NCBI GenBank assembly: GCA_041398825.1
Contig: JAWKTX010000008.1
Coordinates: 248,001-312,000 of the forward strand
Direction of reading: 5' to 3'
Length of the DNA: 64,000 nucleotides
From: Planctomycetaceae bacterium
GTDB lineage: Bacteria; Planctomycetota; Planctomycetia; Planctomycetales; Planctomycetaceae
Within the stretch, counting starts at the first letter, position 1; each line of letters opens with the position of its first letter. The translations under genes were made by a program, and so were the position numbers. The notes beneath the pieces were generated by a model. The model ran no database searches. It was not told the DNA's origin and saw nothing but the letters and a program-made list of their open reading frames with translations. This document shows positions 19,801-26,623 of this stretch, piece by piece.

Positions 19801-21152
19801 TCGGCGATGTCCCCGTTGTCTATTGGCATGCGGCGCGAACAACGTCGGCTGCACCAGGGTTTGCATGGTCGGCGCCGCCCAATGCGGTGGCTCATGAAAT
19901 CTGGGTGACCAATACCGATACAAAAACGCGAGCCTTCTATGAACGTGATCTGACGGACTTGTCCTTCACGGCGACTTCGCCGCTTGATCATGGTCACCAT
20001 GTCGTTTGGGTGCGATCGGAATTGTCCGATGGTTCGTACTCGGACTGGAGCCAACCGGTCGCCTTCGATGTGCTTGCACCTGCACTGGAAGCAACCAGCG
20101 GAACGAGCCTGCAAACAACGCAGCGGTTTACAATCACGTGGCCCGACGTGGATCTGGCGACATCGTACGAAGTGCGAATCATTCCCGAAGGCGCGACGGC
20201 TTCTGCGTATCGAGCCATCGGCATCACAGGAACCAGCCATCAGGTGAATCGCGATTTGCTTTCCGGACGCTACACGGTTTTGCTTCGAGCCTGGAGAGGC
20301 GATCGGGCGCTGACCGAATGGGGTGACGGCCAGTCGCTCACGCTGCAGATGGCTCCCATTCAGATTCGGGCGACTGCGGCTCGCATTGTCTGGCCAGGCA
20401 GTTCCCTGGATCTGTCGTATCAAATCGAAGTGCGACGCGCGTTTGATGGTGCCGTTATTGTGCCTGTGACTACGGTTAATGATCCGGAGTATGTTCCCGG
20501 AGCGCCGTTTGGCCCGGGAGTATACTCCATCCGCGTTCGCACCCACTTTGCCGACGGATCGACATCGATCTGGTCTGATCCGGTAACGCTGGATGTGCTT
20601 CATCCTGCTGTATCGATCGTGTCATCCGCAGAACCGACAGCCGATGCAACTCCCGTGATCGAATGGACGCCCGCGACAACCGGTCCGTCCGCGACCTATG
20701 AAATCTACGTGTCCAGCCCGGGCGTTCGAGGTGCGTCGTATCATCGCGAGGGTCTTGTGGGGACGAATCATCGAATCGACCGTCCGCTCTCACTGGGCAC
20801 TCATCGCATTTGGGTTCGCACGCACTTTGCGGATGGTTCACGCAGTGAATGGAGCGCCGCTCAAAGCCTGGAAATCGGGCCTCGTACGCTCGTCGATTTT
20901 AATGCTCCTGCGATTACATGGACGCCTGTTCGAGGTGCCACGCATTACGAACTGTGGGTTGATTATCTGGGCGGCGAATCGCCCGCCGTTCCACAGCTCA
21001 TCCACGAAGCATTCGTCACCGAAAACCGCTGGACGCTTTCTCCAACGTCGCCGAAAGGCACCTACCGCGTGTGGGTGCGAGCCATCCGCGCCGAATCCGG
21101 CGACAAGTACCTGGCACGCTGGAGCACGCCGATTAATTTCCGAGTTGAATAA
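16806..21152 (+). CDS. Large LEPR-XLL surface protein with ELWxxDGT and FnIII-like repeats
   Basis: The 1448-residue protein starts with a basic, arginine-rich leader followed by the LEPR-XLL-type motif EPLEVRQLL (42-50). Residues about 60-910 contain repeated ELWxxDGT-type units (LWRSDGTVKGTF, IWRTDGTIEGTF, VWKSDGTKEGTI, VWKSDGTAQGTQ, LWVTDGTVDGTF), a beta-propeller-like repeat common in planctomycete exported proteins. From about 915 to the end there are about six FnIII-like repeats with a recurrent YxxWV/IWVRT core (VVWVRSELSDGS, RIWVRTHFADGS, RVWVRAIRAES). It shares the FnIII-like C-terminal architecture with the giant protein upstream and is probably exported and surface attached. No catalytic motif is seen. 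The ATG lacks a strong Shine-Dalgarno, but no better start exists. Confidence 0.88.
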   Translation: MTAKRSFVKALFSRLVPSAFELLRPFTPRRRSRRRHQTSITEPLEVRQLLTTGLVELIHDTNTIPAGFTDDFAAKPPFSATINGIVITLVTPQGKGTSLWRSDGTVKGTFPLTDNSTPFWTSVSEPVQSGNLVYFAHDDGVAGWEIWRTDGTIEGTFMAADLVFGPGSSTPTKIQASSVGVVFEAVNRSGAFQVWKSDGTKEGTIRLVSNWDMPNVTRIEQLVTTENDIYLLTNFVSNRWTDSVWRFDGDTLQLELIVQSNSYRDFTALYWAGGELYIPRALTRAEPKIWKWIESTNSLEALLDARTNAPLISPSRYFATNDGLFVSAAVSNSIRGYWYFDSGGASAYPLKYDGDVAEIRSIVATQDVTLIRQYGIRETILAFDPVDRTLQEWAINPADHLSEFYVLNDALYFTAPYSSDGQRPNLALWLWDFQRQRSVLIAQNAYTSPWSFPLGRAANGFVSLKSVPDAPGAVFEFNVSDADGLNQWIDVSPGTADGDVLSIIESERRLFWLTDGKSTGTISSDNVLWVHDDLDDHVVRLAADRTAVTEIIASPQNTAIVVDHIRDSLGKYHREGVWTVVGDELHRLTDMSVRDAVIAPNGMSYLLVEGDDAGLWISDGSTEGTRLVKEISRWAAGGWTPGILEFVDGTLYFQVGNTVWKSDGTAQGTQQMLAELSWESAPHEPVIHAGGGLAWVDSDGLIQVLGSDGQLGPLDLSAIDVALYRCNQLIRSPSGDALYAILSYSNIASQNANYRMIAKVDPQTLQAEVIFKADQFTGIAAIEILGSRLVSRLSRRESIEIVAFDLTTYESTKLTSIDSMYSFQLTWGEAQRLWKADSRIVFVSGLDPVDHYLHLWVTDGTVDGTFELEHSLEDLQILPKTSFVHYDGGIAFVAALPETGYELFRIRTDAAVPELDGAAIDVTGGQSVVTWPEARAAVQYDVWIKDLTDPKAQPIQRRVNEASLMLDEELTGSAYRIAVRSVNVLGETTAWSSPADVSVGDVPVVYWHAARTTSAAPGFAWSAPPNAVAHEIWVTNTDTKTRAFYERDLTDLSFTATSPLDHGHHVVWVRSELSDGSYSDWSQPVAFDVLAPALEATSGTSLQTTQRFTITWPDVDLATSYEVRIIPEGATASAYRAIGITGTSHQVNRDLLSGRYTVLLRAWRGDRALTEWGDGQSLTLQMAPIQIRATAARIVWPGSSLDLSYQIEVRRAFDGAVIVPVTTVNDPEYVPGAPFGPGVYSIRVRTHFADGSTSIWSDPVTLDVLHPAVSIVSSAEPTADATPVIEWTPATTGPSATYEIYVSSPGVRGASYHREGLVGTNHRIDRPLSLGTHRIWVRTHFADGSRSEWSAAQSLEIGPRTLVDFNAPAITWTPVRGATHYELWVDYLGGESPAVPQLIHEAFVTENRWTLSPTSPKGTYRVWVRAIRAESGDKYLARWSTPINFRVE

Positions 21153-21248
21153 TGTCTTGTTACCGTGCCGCAGGGGGGACCAGGAAGCAACGCGCCCACC
21201 GGCCCACCGGTGTTGCGGCATGAAAGTAAGCGCCCGGTGAGGGGCATT

Positions 21249-21974
21249 CTAATCGTCTGAACAGCGTTGTCGTTCGAGTTTTCGACGTTCTGCGATCTTC
21301 CGGCGGTGTTGGGGGTGTGAGGCGAGCCAGGTGTTTGGCAGCAGGGACTCGAGAGGGGCTCCGAGCGGAAGCTGAATCAGCACGTCTTTGAGCCAGGCCC
21401 AGGGTTCCACGAGGTTGGCTTTGCAGCTGGCGATCATCGAGATGAGAATGGCAGCGCGGTGGCCGGCCGGTTTGCTGCCGACGAACATCCAGTTCTTGCG
21501 ACCGATGGCGACGGGACGCATGGCTCGTTGGGACGCGTTGTTGTCAATCGACAAGTCACCGTCGTCAAGAGAGCGATTCAGCGCGGTCCATTGATTGAGC
21601 GTGTACGTCGTCGCTTTGCCCGACAGGCTTTCGGGAAGGAACACTTCGGCGTCGAGCTATGTCTTCAGATCGTTCAGCAGCAGACGTGAGTGCTCTTCGC
21701 GCAGCAGCTGGCGTTCAGCAGCAGCCGACAGGTCGCGAGTCTCGGTTTTCACTTGGTACAGTTTGTCGATCACGGCCAGCACATGAGAAGCGCGAGCCAG
21801 CTTCTTCGCGAGCCTTGTGCCAGTAGCGACGACAGTGCGTCCAGAAGGCCACTTCTTTGATTGCACAATCTTCAACGGCTGGGCGTGCTTCCAGAAGAAT
21901 GCCAGGCACGCGACGCGGCGAGCGATCTTCATTCGAGATCCAAATGACGGCTCCACACGGCAGATCAATTTCAA
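21249..21974 (-). pseudogene. IS66 TnpC transposase, C-terminal part with in-frame stop
   Basis: The C-terminal piece (NQWTALNRSLDDGDLSIDNN, then RAMRPVAIGRKNWMFVGS) is the highly conserved end of the IS66 DDE transposase, including the catalytic-region glutamate replaced by Q in NNASQRAMRP, where most members have NNAAERA. Upstream in the same frame, LAVIDKLYQVKTETRDLS to LLLNDLKT matches the helical region that precedes it. The two are separated by a TAG at 21657-21659 where the family usually has tryptophan. The N-terminal half with the first catalytic residues is missing. Nonsense mutation, lost Glu and truncation together make it inactive. Confidence 0.78.
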
Positions 21975-22234
21975 CGACGGGCGACGTCAGAACCGTCAAC
22001 GGGACGAACTCGGGGCCAGAGGAAGAATTCAACCCTTTCCTGCCCGAGCGCCTTTGCGCCTCGGGTTTCCCTTCGTCCCGGCAGCTTCCCTTTCGTGGCC
22101 AATTTCTGACGCCATCGATAAAACGAATTCGGCGAACCCCCAATCCGCTCACAGAACTCCAACACATTCCGTTCAGATTCTTGCTGCTCACCAACCCAAG
22201 CCGCCCACAGCTCCGCCGTAGAATGCCTCGCCAT
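21971..22234 (-). pseudogene. IS66-family TnpA-like protein, frameshifted
   Basis: From the ATG at 22234 the sequence MARHSTAELWAAWVGEQQES, then FCERIGGSPNSFYRWRQKL, is the helix-turn-helix N-terminus of an IS66 TnpA-type accessory protein. The expected C-terminal strand segment (FVPLTVLTSPVVEIDLPCGA) lies in a different frame just downstream, so a frameshift near 22030 has broken the gene. It is a helper protein of the IS and not a cellular regulator. Confidence 0.65.
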
Positions 22235-22301
22235 CTGATACCCTCCCGGAAAAATCCAAAAAGTACCAACACCCACAACATGCGCTTCACCGGGCGCTTA
22301 C

Positions 22302-22350
22302 GTTTTAACGTCTCCTGCTCGAGCCCGTCCCGTTTTTCGCAACGCTGTTA
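22302..22350 (+). repeat. Dispersed palindromic repeat, copy 1 (right half only)
   Basis: This copy reads GTCTCCTGCTCGAGCC, then GTCCCGTTTTTC and CTGTTA, matching the right half of the other copies. It begins exactly at the IS66 right end, so the IS appears to have inserted into the repeat and the left half has been lost. Confidence 0.7.
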
Positions 22351-22438
22351 ACAGCCTGTTGGCTTGAATTCACTCCCGTTTGCGCTCACTGCCATCAGGT
22401 CAGGCCCGTCGCAACGAGCGGCCTGCTGTCAAACAGAA

Positions 22439-22470
22439 AAGCCCAGCCGCAGAGAACTGCGGTTGGGCTT
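22439..22470 (-). terminator. Hairpin terminator downstream of the small basic protein gene
   Basis: AAGCCCAGCCGCAG (22439-22452) pairs with CTGCGGTTGGGCTT (22457-22470) around an AGAA tetraloop, with one G-U wobble. On the minus strand a short T-run follows. It lies 85 bp beyond the stop of the minus-strand gene ending at 22556. Confidence 0.65.
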
Positions 22471-22555
22471 CTGGTTTCTTGTCTGCTTCTGCTCTTACCA
22501 GCTTCTGCGTGCCTGATTTCTCATCAGGGCCGCGTATCTTCGCTGTGCAATTCAG

Positions 22556-22957
22556 TTATTGGATCTGAAGAGCTGCCACCTGTTTGATGGCGGCGGTTGC
22601 AGCGGCTGCGTCACCACCACATGTCTGCAGCAGTTGTCGAGCAGCCAGCAGCAATTCCAGTCCCTGAGCCGGGGCTTGTGTCACAGCTTCGCTGCGAGCC
22701 GGAGCACTCCATGTTCTTGTCGCTCGCTTCTTGCCCGCCCCTACGGGACGACGCTTGCGAACGGTACTGATGCCGAGCTTCCTTCGTGCATTCGCAAATG
22801 CAACCTGGCAGCTGTTTTCGTTCAGCGGTTGCTTTGGGAACTTCTTCCTGAGTTGATCAAGAACTTCCCGACCAGTTAACTCTTTGTTCGTCGAGAGCAG
22901 ATTGCGAATCTCCCTCGCCATATTGAATTCATCACTACTTGCAGCACGCTTGCCCAT
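22556..22957 (-). CDS. Small basic planctomycete protein of unknown function
   Basis: The 133-residue protein starts at the ATG at 22955-22957, preceded by AGGA at suitable spacing; longer frames have no ribosome binding site. The N-terminal half is compact and helical (EFNMAREIRNLLSTN, LTGREVLDQLRKKFP, SCQVAFANARRKLGIS). It is followed by a Lys/Arg-rich linker (about 77-100) and an alanine-rich C-terminal helix. Similar proteins occur in planctomycetes to my recollection, without an assigned function. Net positive charge and the helix pattern would suit nucleic-acid binding, but no classical motif is present. The gene is bracketed by two inverted copies of the dispersed repeat and ends near a hairpin terminator. 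Confidence 0.7.
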   Translation of the reverse strand: MGKRAASSDEFNMAREIRNLLSTNKELTGREVLDQLRKKFPKQPLNENSCQVAFANARRKLGISTVRKRRPVGAGKKRATRTWSAPARSEAVTQAPAQGLELLLAARQLLQTCGGDAAAATAAIKQVAALQIQ

Positions 22958-23333
22958 ATTTCCTAATCCAATCTTTTCAGGAGACAGTGATTGGCGATTC
23001 ATACTTGTCAACACCACCCGTCTCACACAAATGTCGCGGTCGGTGTTTTATGATAACCAATGCCGATTGCATTACTATGAACAGCCTGCCAAAGCATCGA
23101 TATCTCCGATTGATTTTCATCTTAGAGATACCGTCGCAACACTTGCAGCCAAAAGGCAGCATGTTTTGCAGATGATTTCAGGCATGTAGCAGTCGCTGGA
23201 TGATGGGGATCTCTCTGGATGCAATCGAATCTCGCCGCAGGTGGCGCGGCCAGTTACAGTTCGGAAGTCACCTATATGCAACGTCAGCAGAATTTGTACG
23301 GCTCTTTCACAAGAGCCCCGACAGTCCACTGAT
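22958..23333. other. Non-coding stretch upstream of the small basic protein gene
   Basis: No gene is seen. It should hold the promoter of the minus-strand gene starting at 22957. A perfect 7-bp stem with 4-nt loop occurs at 23300-23317 (GGCTCTT/AAGAGCC), without a clear T-run, just before the palindromic repeat at 23334. Confidence 0.5.
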
Positions 23334-23438
23334 CAGCCTGTTGAAAAACGGAACTGGCTCGAGCAGGAGACCTCAGAGCACGACGGTTTACCGTCGTCCT
23401 GCGTGCCTGCCCCGGGTCTTCAACGTCTACTTAGCTTA
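23334..23438 (-). repeat. Dispersed palindromic repeat, copy 2
   Basis: Read on the minus strand it runs from CGTTGAAGACCC through ACCGTCGTG and GAGGTCTCCTGCTCGAGCCA to CCGTTTTTCAACAGGCTG. The ends form an imperfect inverted repeat, and an internal hairpin ACGACGG/CCGTCGT lies at about 23380-23399. Its left flank TTAGCTTAG supplies the stop codon of the response regulator gene at 23436. Confidence 0.75.
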
Positions 23439-24011
23439 GACGTTTACGATTTCATCCCGAATCAAGGGTGTTCGAAATTCCAGACCCAGATCAGGGCAGG
23501 CGATTTCCAGGAACGGGGCACGCTGTGTCGCCGGGGAATTGCTCTTTGGGTTGATCACCTTGATCACCATGTTGGGCAGGTCGCCGAGTGACGAGACGGC
23601 AGTCGCAAGCCGATCAACGATCTGTCCCTTCATGAATCGACGCAACGAAACGCCTCGGGCAATTCGGAACAGTAAATCAGAAGCGGGAGCATCCTTGTCG
23701 ATGAATTCCATCGCGAGGATATGTTCGGACTGACCGCAGTCCGCCTGGGTTGCTCCTGACAACATGAACCGCAGGATTTCGGGATGTGCTTCTGCAACCT
23801 GAGTGAGCAGGGAATCCCCTCGCAGTCCAGGCATATTCAGATCAGAGACGATGACGTCAAATCCAAGCCGGTCGATTAGCTCCAGCGCCGCAAATCCATC
23901 TTCGATGTAATGAACATCCCATTGAGGATTGCTTCGACGCACAATGCGTCGAATAGCATTAAGCCATGCAGGATCGTCATCGACGAACAGAACCCTTAAC
24001 ACATCAGTCAT
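23436..24011 (-). CDS. Response regulator, REC domain with truncated HDOD-like tail
   Basis: The 191-residue protein has a full receiver domain: acidic pair D11-D12, phosphoacceptor Asp57 (IVSDLNMPG), conserved Ser/Thr near 85 (FMLSGA) and Lys106. After a linker, residues about 140-154 (SSLGDLPNMVIKVIN) look like the first helix of an HDOD output domain, but the remaining about 150 residues of HDOD are absent. The stop codon lies at the edge of a dispersed repeat, so the gene was probably truncated at its 3' end. The start at 24011 is chosen by GAGAGGAA upstream. It is divergent from the H-NOX operon and may be a phosphate acceptor in that pathway (inference). It may work as a receiver-only protein. 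Confidence 0.8.
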   Translation of the reverse strand: MTDVLRVLFVDDDPAWLNAIRRIVRRSNPQWDVHYIEDGFAALELIDRLGFDVIVSDLNMPGLRGDSLLTQVAEAHPEILRFMLSGATQADCGQSEHILAMEFIDKDAPASDLLFRIARGVSLRRFMKGQIVDRLATAVSSLGDLPNMVIKVINPKSNSPATQRAPFLEIACPDLGLEFRTPLIRDEIVNV

Positions 24012-24322
24012 GACTGTTTCCTCTCGATTAAGTGTCATTGAGTTACATATGGCGCACTCAATCCGTTCGAGTAAGAACAATGACCATCCGAGTCAGAACA
24101 AGGTTGTCTGTTTCAACTGTAGATTGCGTAAATGCACTTGAGTCACAAATTCAATGAATTGTGAATTTGACAGGCGAGTCACATAAGCCATGCTTCAGCG
24201 GCAGCAAAGATGCACCCCGAAAAGTAGTTCGGGATTCCCCTCGGTTACTGCATGCTTTCGTACGCGTAATTACTGACGCGTATCCACAACAGTCCATGAA
24301 CCACGCAGACATTGGGGGCAAC
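24012..24322. promoter_or_regulatory. Divergent control region of the H-NOX locus
   Basis: This 311-bp gap separates two divergent response-regulator genes. It holds a near-perfect direct repeat CGAGTMAGAACAA at 24068-24080 and 24089-24101, 21 bp apart (two helical turns), as expected for tandem regulator binding. GAGTYACA recurs at 24040-24047, 24140-24147 and 24176-24183. A near-palindrome TCACAAATTCA/TGAATTGTGA spans 24143-24164. These are candidate operators, possibly for the HTH-REC protein encoded next to them (inference). No canonical sigma-54 site is evident. Confidence 0.5.
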
Positions 24323-24946
24323 ATGATGCGAAAGAAACAGGTTCTGACGAGCGGTGAAGTCGCCAAACTTTGTAACGTGAACTTTCGCACTGTTCTTCGA
24401 TGGATTGAGCGCGGGGAATTACCCGCCTACAAACTTCCAGGGAGGGGAGATAACCGCATTCGTGTGGATGACTTCATTGAATTCGCTTCACAGCACCACA
24501 TGCCGGTGCCGGCAGAGTTTCAGCCCATGCCTCGTCATGCACTGGTTGTTGATGACGAGCCCCACATGGCCCGAAGCATCCGACGTATCCTGACGCGGGA
24601 AGGCTTCGACGTAAAAGTGGCAGCCGATGGATTCCGCGCAGGAGTTTATCTGGGCACATATCGGCCGGCGATCGTGACGCTCGACCTGCAAATGCCAGGA
24701 CTGTCCGGCTTCGATGTTCTGTCATTCGTTCGGCAGATGTCCGGCAAAGAACAGGTTCGAATTCTGGTGGTTTCCGGGATGGACAACGCCAGCCTTGATC
24801 GGGCAATGACCGCAGGGGCTGATGCTGTACTGCCGAAGCCGTTTGATAACGATCAGCTGATCGAAAAGGTCAGGGAACTGCTGAGCGACGATTTCAGCGC
24901 AGCCCACTCATCGGCTGAGGTCGCAGAGCCTGCGACAGGGCGTTGA
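24323..24946 (+). CDS. DNA-binding response regulator: excisionase/MerR-type HTH followed by REC
   Basis: The 207-residue protein has an N-terminal MerR/excisionase-type helix-turn-helix (LTSGEVAKLCNVNFRTVLRW, then IERGELPAYKLPGRGDNRIR, about 8-52) and a C-terminal receiver domain (about 72-188). Receiver residues present are D77-D78, phosphoacceptor Asp121 (TLDLQMPG), Ser151 and Lys172 (LPKPF). The order DNA-binding domain first, receiver second is the reverse of most response regulators. The start at 24323 is chosen over 24296 because GGGGGC precedes it. It leads the H-NOX operon (43 bp before the next gene) and is the obvious transcriptional output. It may bind the direct repeats upstream of itself (inference). 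Confidence 0.85.
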   Translation: MMRKKQVLTSGEVAKLCNVNFRTVLRWIERGELPAYKLPGRGDNRIRVDDFIEFASQHHMPVPAEFQPMPRHALVVDDEPHMARSIRRILTREGFDVKVAADGFRAGVYLGTYRPAIVTLDLQMPGLSGFDVLSFVRQMSGKEQVRILVVSGMDNASLDRAMTAGADAVLPKPFDNDQLIEKVRELLSDDFSAAHSSAEVAEPATGR

Positions 24947-24989
24947 TTTTAAACCGTAAGCCGTTGACCGCGCACAGGAGAATCCGGCG

Positions 24990-25535
24990 ATGAAGGGGAT
25001 TGTATTCACACTGTTAAATGAGCTCGTTGAAAAGCAATTCGGTCTGGCGATGTGGGACGCTGTGCTGATGGATTCTGGTGAGTCCGGTATCTATACGGCG
25101 GCCGCCTCTTATCCTGATCAGTCCATTCTGAATCTGGTGATGTCACTTTCTGCCAGGTCAGGACTGCCGCCCGATGACCTGATTCGCGCGTTCGGAACTT
25201 ACATGGTCTCCGGATTTGCAGAACAGTATCCGGACTTCTTCCCTCCCGGTATATCTGCCAAAGAACTTCTGATGTCCGTTCAGGGGATTATCCACGTAGA
25301 AGTGAAGAAGCTCTTTCCCGATGCGATCCTTCCACAGTTCGAATATGAGGATACATCGCCGACGACGCTCACCATGAAGTATCGTTCTCCACGCTCCCTC
25401 TGCGTGCTGGCAGAGGGACTGATTGATGGGACGGGCACTTTCTTTGGTGAGAAGATCAGCCGCGAGCATTCTCAATGCGTCAAAAGAGGTGATCGGTTCT
25501 GCCAGTTTGACCTGACATTTGGAGGGCGAACATGA
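24990..25535 (+). CDS. H-NOX haem-nitric oxide/oxygen binding sensor protein
   Basis: The 181-residue protein matches the stand-alone bacterial H-NOX length and numbering. The proximal haem ligand is His102 (GIIHVEVKKLF), Pro115 is the conserved haem-distorting proline, and Tyr131-x-Ser133-x-Arg135 (YRSPR) is the propionate-binding signature. Position 140, where O2-binding members have a distal tyrosine, is leucine, so NO sensing without stable O2 binding is predicted. Bacterial H-NOX proteins are cytosolic and control histidine kinases or cyclic-di-GMP enzymes. Here the gene overlaps the next histidine kinase gene by ATGA, pointing to tight co-translation and a direct sensor-kinase partnership. 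Cysteines at 138, 163 and 171 could allow redox or zinc chemistry. Confidence 0.95.
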   Translation: MKGIVFTLLNELVEKQFGLAMWDAVLMDSGESGIYTAAASYPDQSILNLVMSLSARSGLPPDDLIRAFGTYMVSGFAEQYPDFFPPGISAKELLMSVQGIIHVEVKKLFPDAILPQFEYEDTSPTTLTMKYRSPRSLCVLAEGLIDGTGTFFGEKISREHSQCVKRGDRFCQFDLTFGGRT

Positions 25536-26623
25536 ACGAAGCACAGCCCCTGCCAGATGCAGGCTGCAATTCGAAGGACGTGATTGACCTGGACACCATC
25601 GATCCAGCGGTCATTAATTCGGACGTCATTATGCGTTCACTGAATCGTGAACGTCAGGCACGAAAACAGGCGGAACGCCTGCTGGAGGACAGATCCCGCG
25701 AACTCTACACGGCCAGGCAGGAGATTGAACAACAGTACCAGTCGCTCATGCTGACGCAGAGCCAGCTTGTTCATGCCGAAAAGATGGCATCGATTGGTCA
25801 ACTTGCGGCGGGCATCGCACACGAGATCAACAATCCCATTGGCTTTGTCACAAGTAACCTGCAGACACTGCAGGACTATTCGCGCGTGTTCCTTGAGCTA
25901 CTGAACCTTTACCAGCAGCTCGACAACGCCTGTGCCACAACTGACGCAGGCGAAATCGTTCGCCTCCGACAGGCAATTGCCGATCTGAGGGACCGGGAAG
26001 ATCCCGATTACATCATGGATGATCTTGGTTCCCTGCTGGATGAGTCTCAGGATGGGCTGAAGCGTGTGCGTGAGATTGTCCAGAATCTGAAGAGCTTCGT
26101 ACATCTCGGTGACACAGAGGAACAGTTTGCGGATCTGAACGAGAACATCGAAGCGACGCTGAAGGTCGTCTGGAACGAGCTCAAGTACAAGTGTCGTGTC
26201 GAAAAGCAGCTGGCCAGTATCCCTCGAATTCGCTGCTTCGCCAGTGAACTCAATCAGGTATTCATGAACCTGCTGGTCAATGCCGCTCAGGCGATTGAAG
26301 ATCAGGGAGTCATAACTATCAGCACCGAGAGCACAGATCAGGAAGTCATTGTGAGAATCAGTGATACCGGGTGTGGTATTTCGGAAGACGTGCGCAGGAA
26401 ACTGTTTACTCCGTTCTTTACCACAAAACCTGTGGGCAAAGGTACGGGGCTGGGACTGTCTATTTCCTGGGGGATTGTGAAGAAACATCGCGGAACCATC
26501 GAAGTGGACAGCGAGCCTGGTCAGGGGACGACATTTTCAATTCGTCTTCCCATGTCTGAACCTCAGTCCGGTGGAAATGATTCAGAGAGTCGATGCGTCA
26601 CGGGAGTTGCTGATGACAACTGA
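25532..26623 (+). CDS. Soluble sensor histidine kinase (H-NOX partner, first copy)
   Basis: The 363-residue protein has no signal peptide or membrane span. An N-terminal helical/coiled-coil region (about 35-85) is followed by a HisKA dimerisation domain with His97 in the H-box (AAGIAHEINNPIGFV), then an HATPase domain with N-box (NLLVNAAQAI), G1 (DTGCGI), F-box (FTPFFTTKP) and G2 (GTGLGLSISWG). Its ATG overlaps the H-NOX stop (ATGA). The arrangement parallels HnoX-HnoK pairs, in which NO-bound H-NOX inhibits kinase autophosphorylation (known for the family). It probably donates phosphate to one or more of the response regulators in this operon. It is strongly similar to the kinase encoded next. 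Confidence 0.93.
   Translation: MNEAQPLPDAGCNSKDVIDLDTIDPAVINSDVIMRSLNRERQARKQAERLLEDRSRELYTARQEIEQQYQSLMLTQSQLVHAEKMASIGQLAAGIAHEINNPIGFVTSNLQTLQDYSRVFLELLNLYQQLDNACATTDAGEIVRLRQAIADLRDREDPDYIMDDLGSLLDESQDGLKRVREIVQNLKSFVHLGDTEEQFADLNENIEATLKVVWNELKYKCRVEKQLASIPRIRCFASELNQVFMNLLVNAAQAIEDQGVITISTESTDQEVIVRISDTGCGISEDVRRKLFTPFFTTKPVGKGTGLGLSISWGIVKKHRGTIEVDSEPGQGTTFSIRLPMSEPQSGGNDSESRCVTGVADDN

Larger units (their letters stand above)
21226..22301 (-). mobile_element. Internally deleted IS66-family insertion sequence
   Basis: Perfect 15-bp terminal inverted repeats are visible: GTAAGCGCCCGGTGA at 21226-21240 and its complement at 22287-22301. They start with GTAA as in the IS66 family. The element is only 1076 bp, whereas IS66 elements are usually about 2.5 kb. 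It retains a TnpA-like 5' gene and the C-terminal part of TnpC, and no TnpB is recognisable. IS66 elements normally make 8-bp target duplications, but the flanks differ (GCATGAAA left, GTTTTAAC right), suggesting a later rearrangement at one side. The right flank is half of a dispersed palindromic repeat. The element cannot move on its own. Confidence 0.8.

Noticed and set aside
19512..20603. Long antisense open frame (363 codons) inside the second giant surface-protein gene
   Set aside because: The sense strand carries clear FnIII-like repeats; the antisense product is Arg/His-rich without motifs and arises from codon bias.
21153..21225. Terminator after the second giant gene
   Set aside because: A nested inverted repeat (TGCCGCA/TGCGGCA around CACCGG/CCGGTG) exists at about 21164-21220, but no T-run follows, so it was not called as a terminator.
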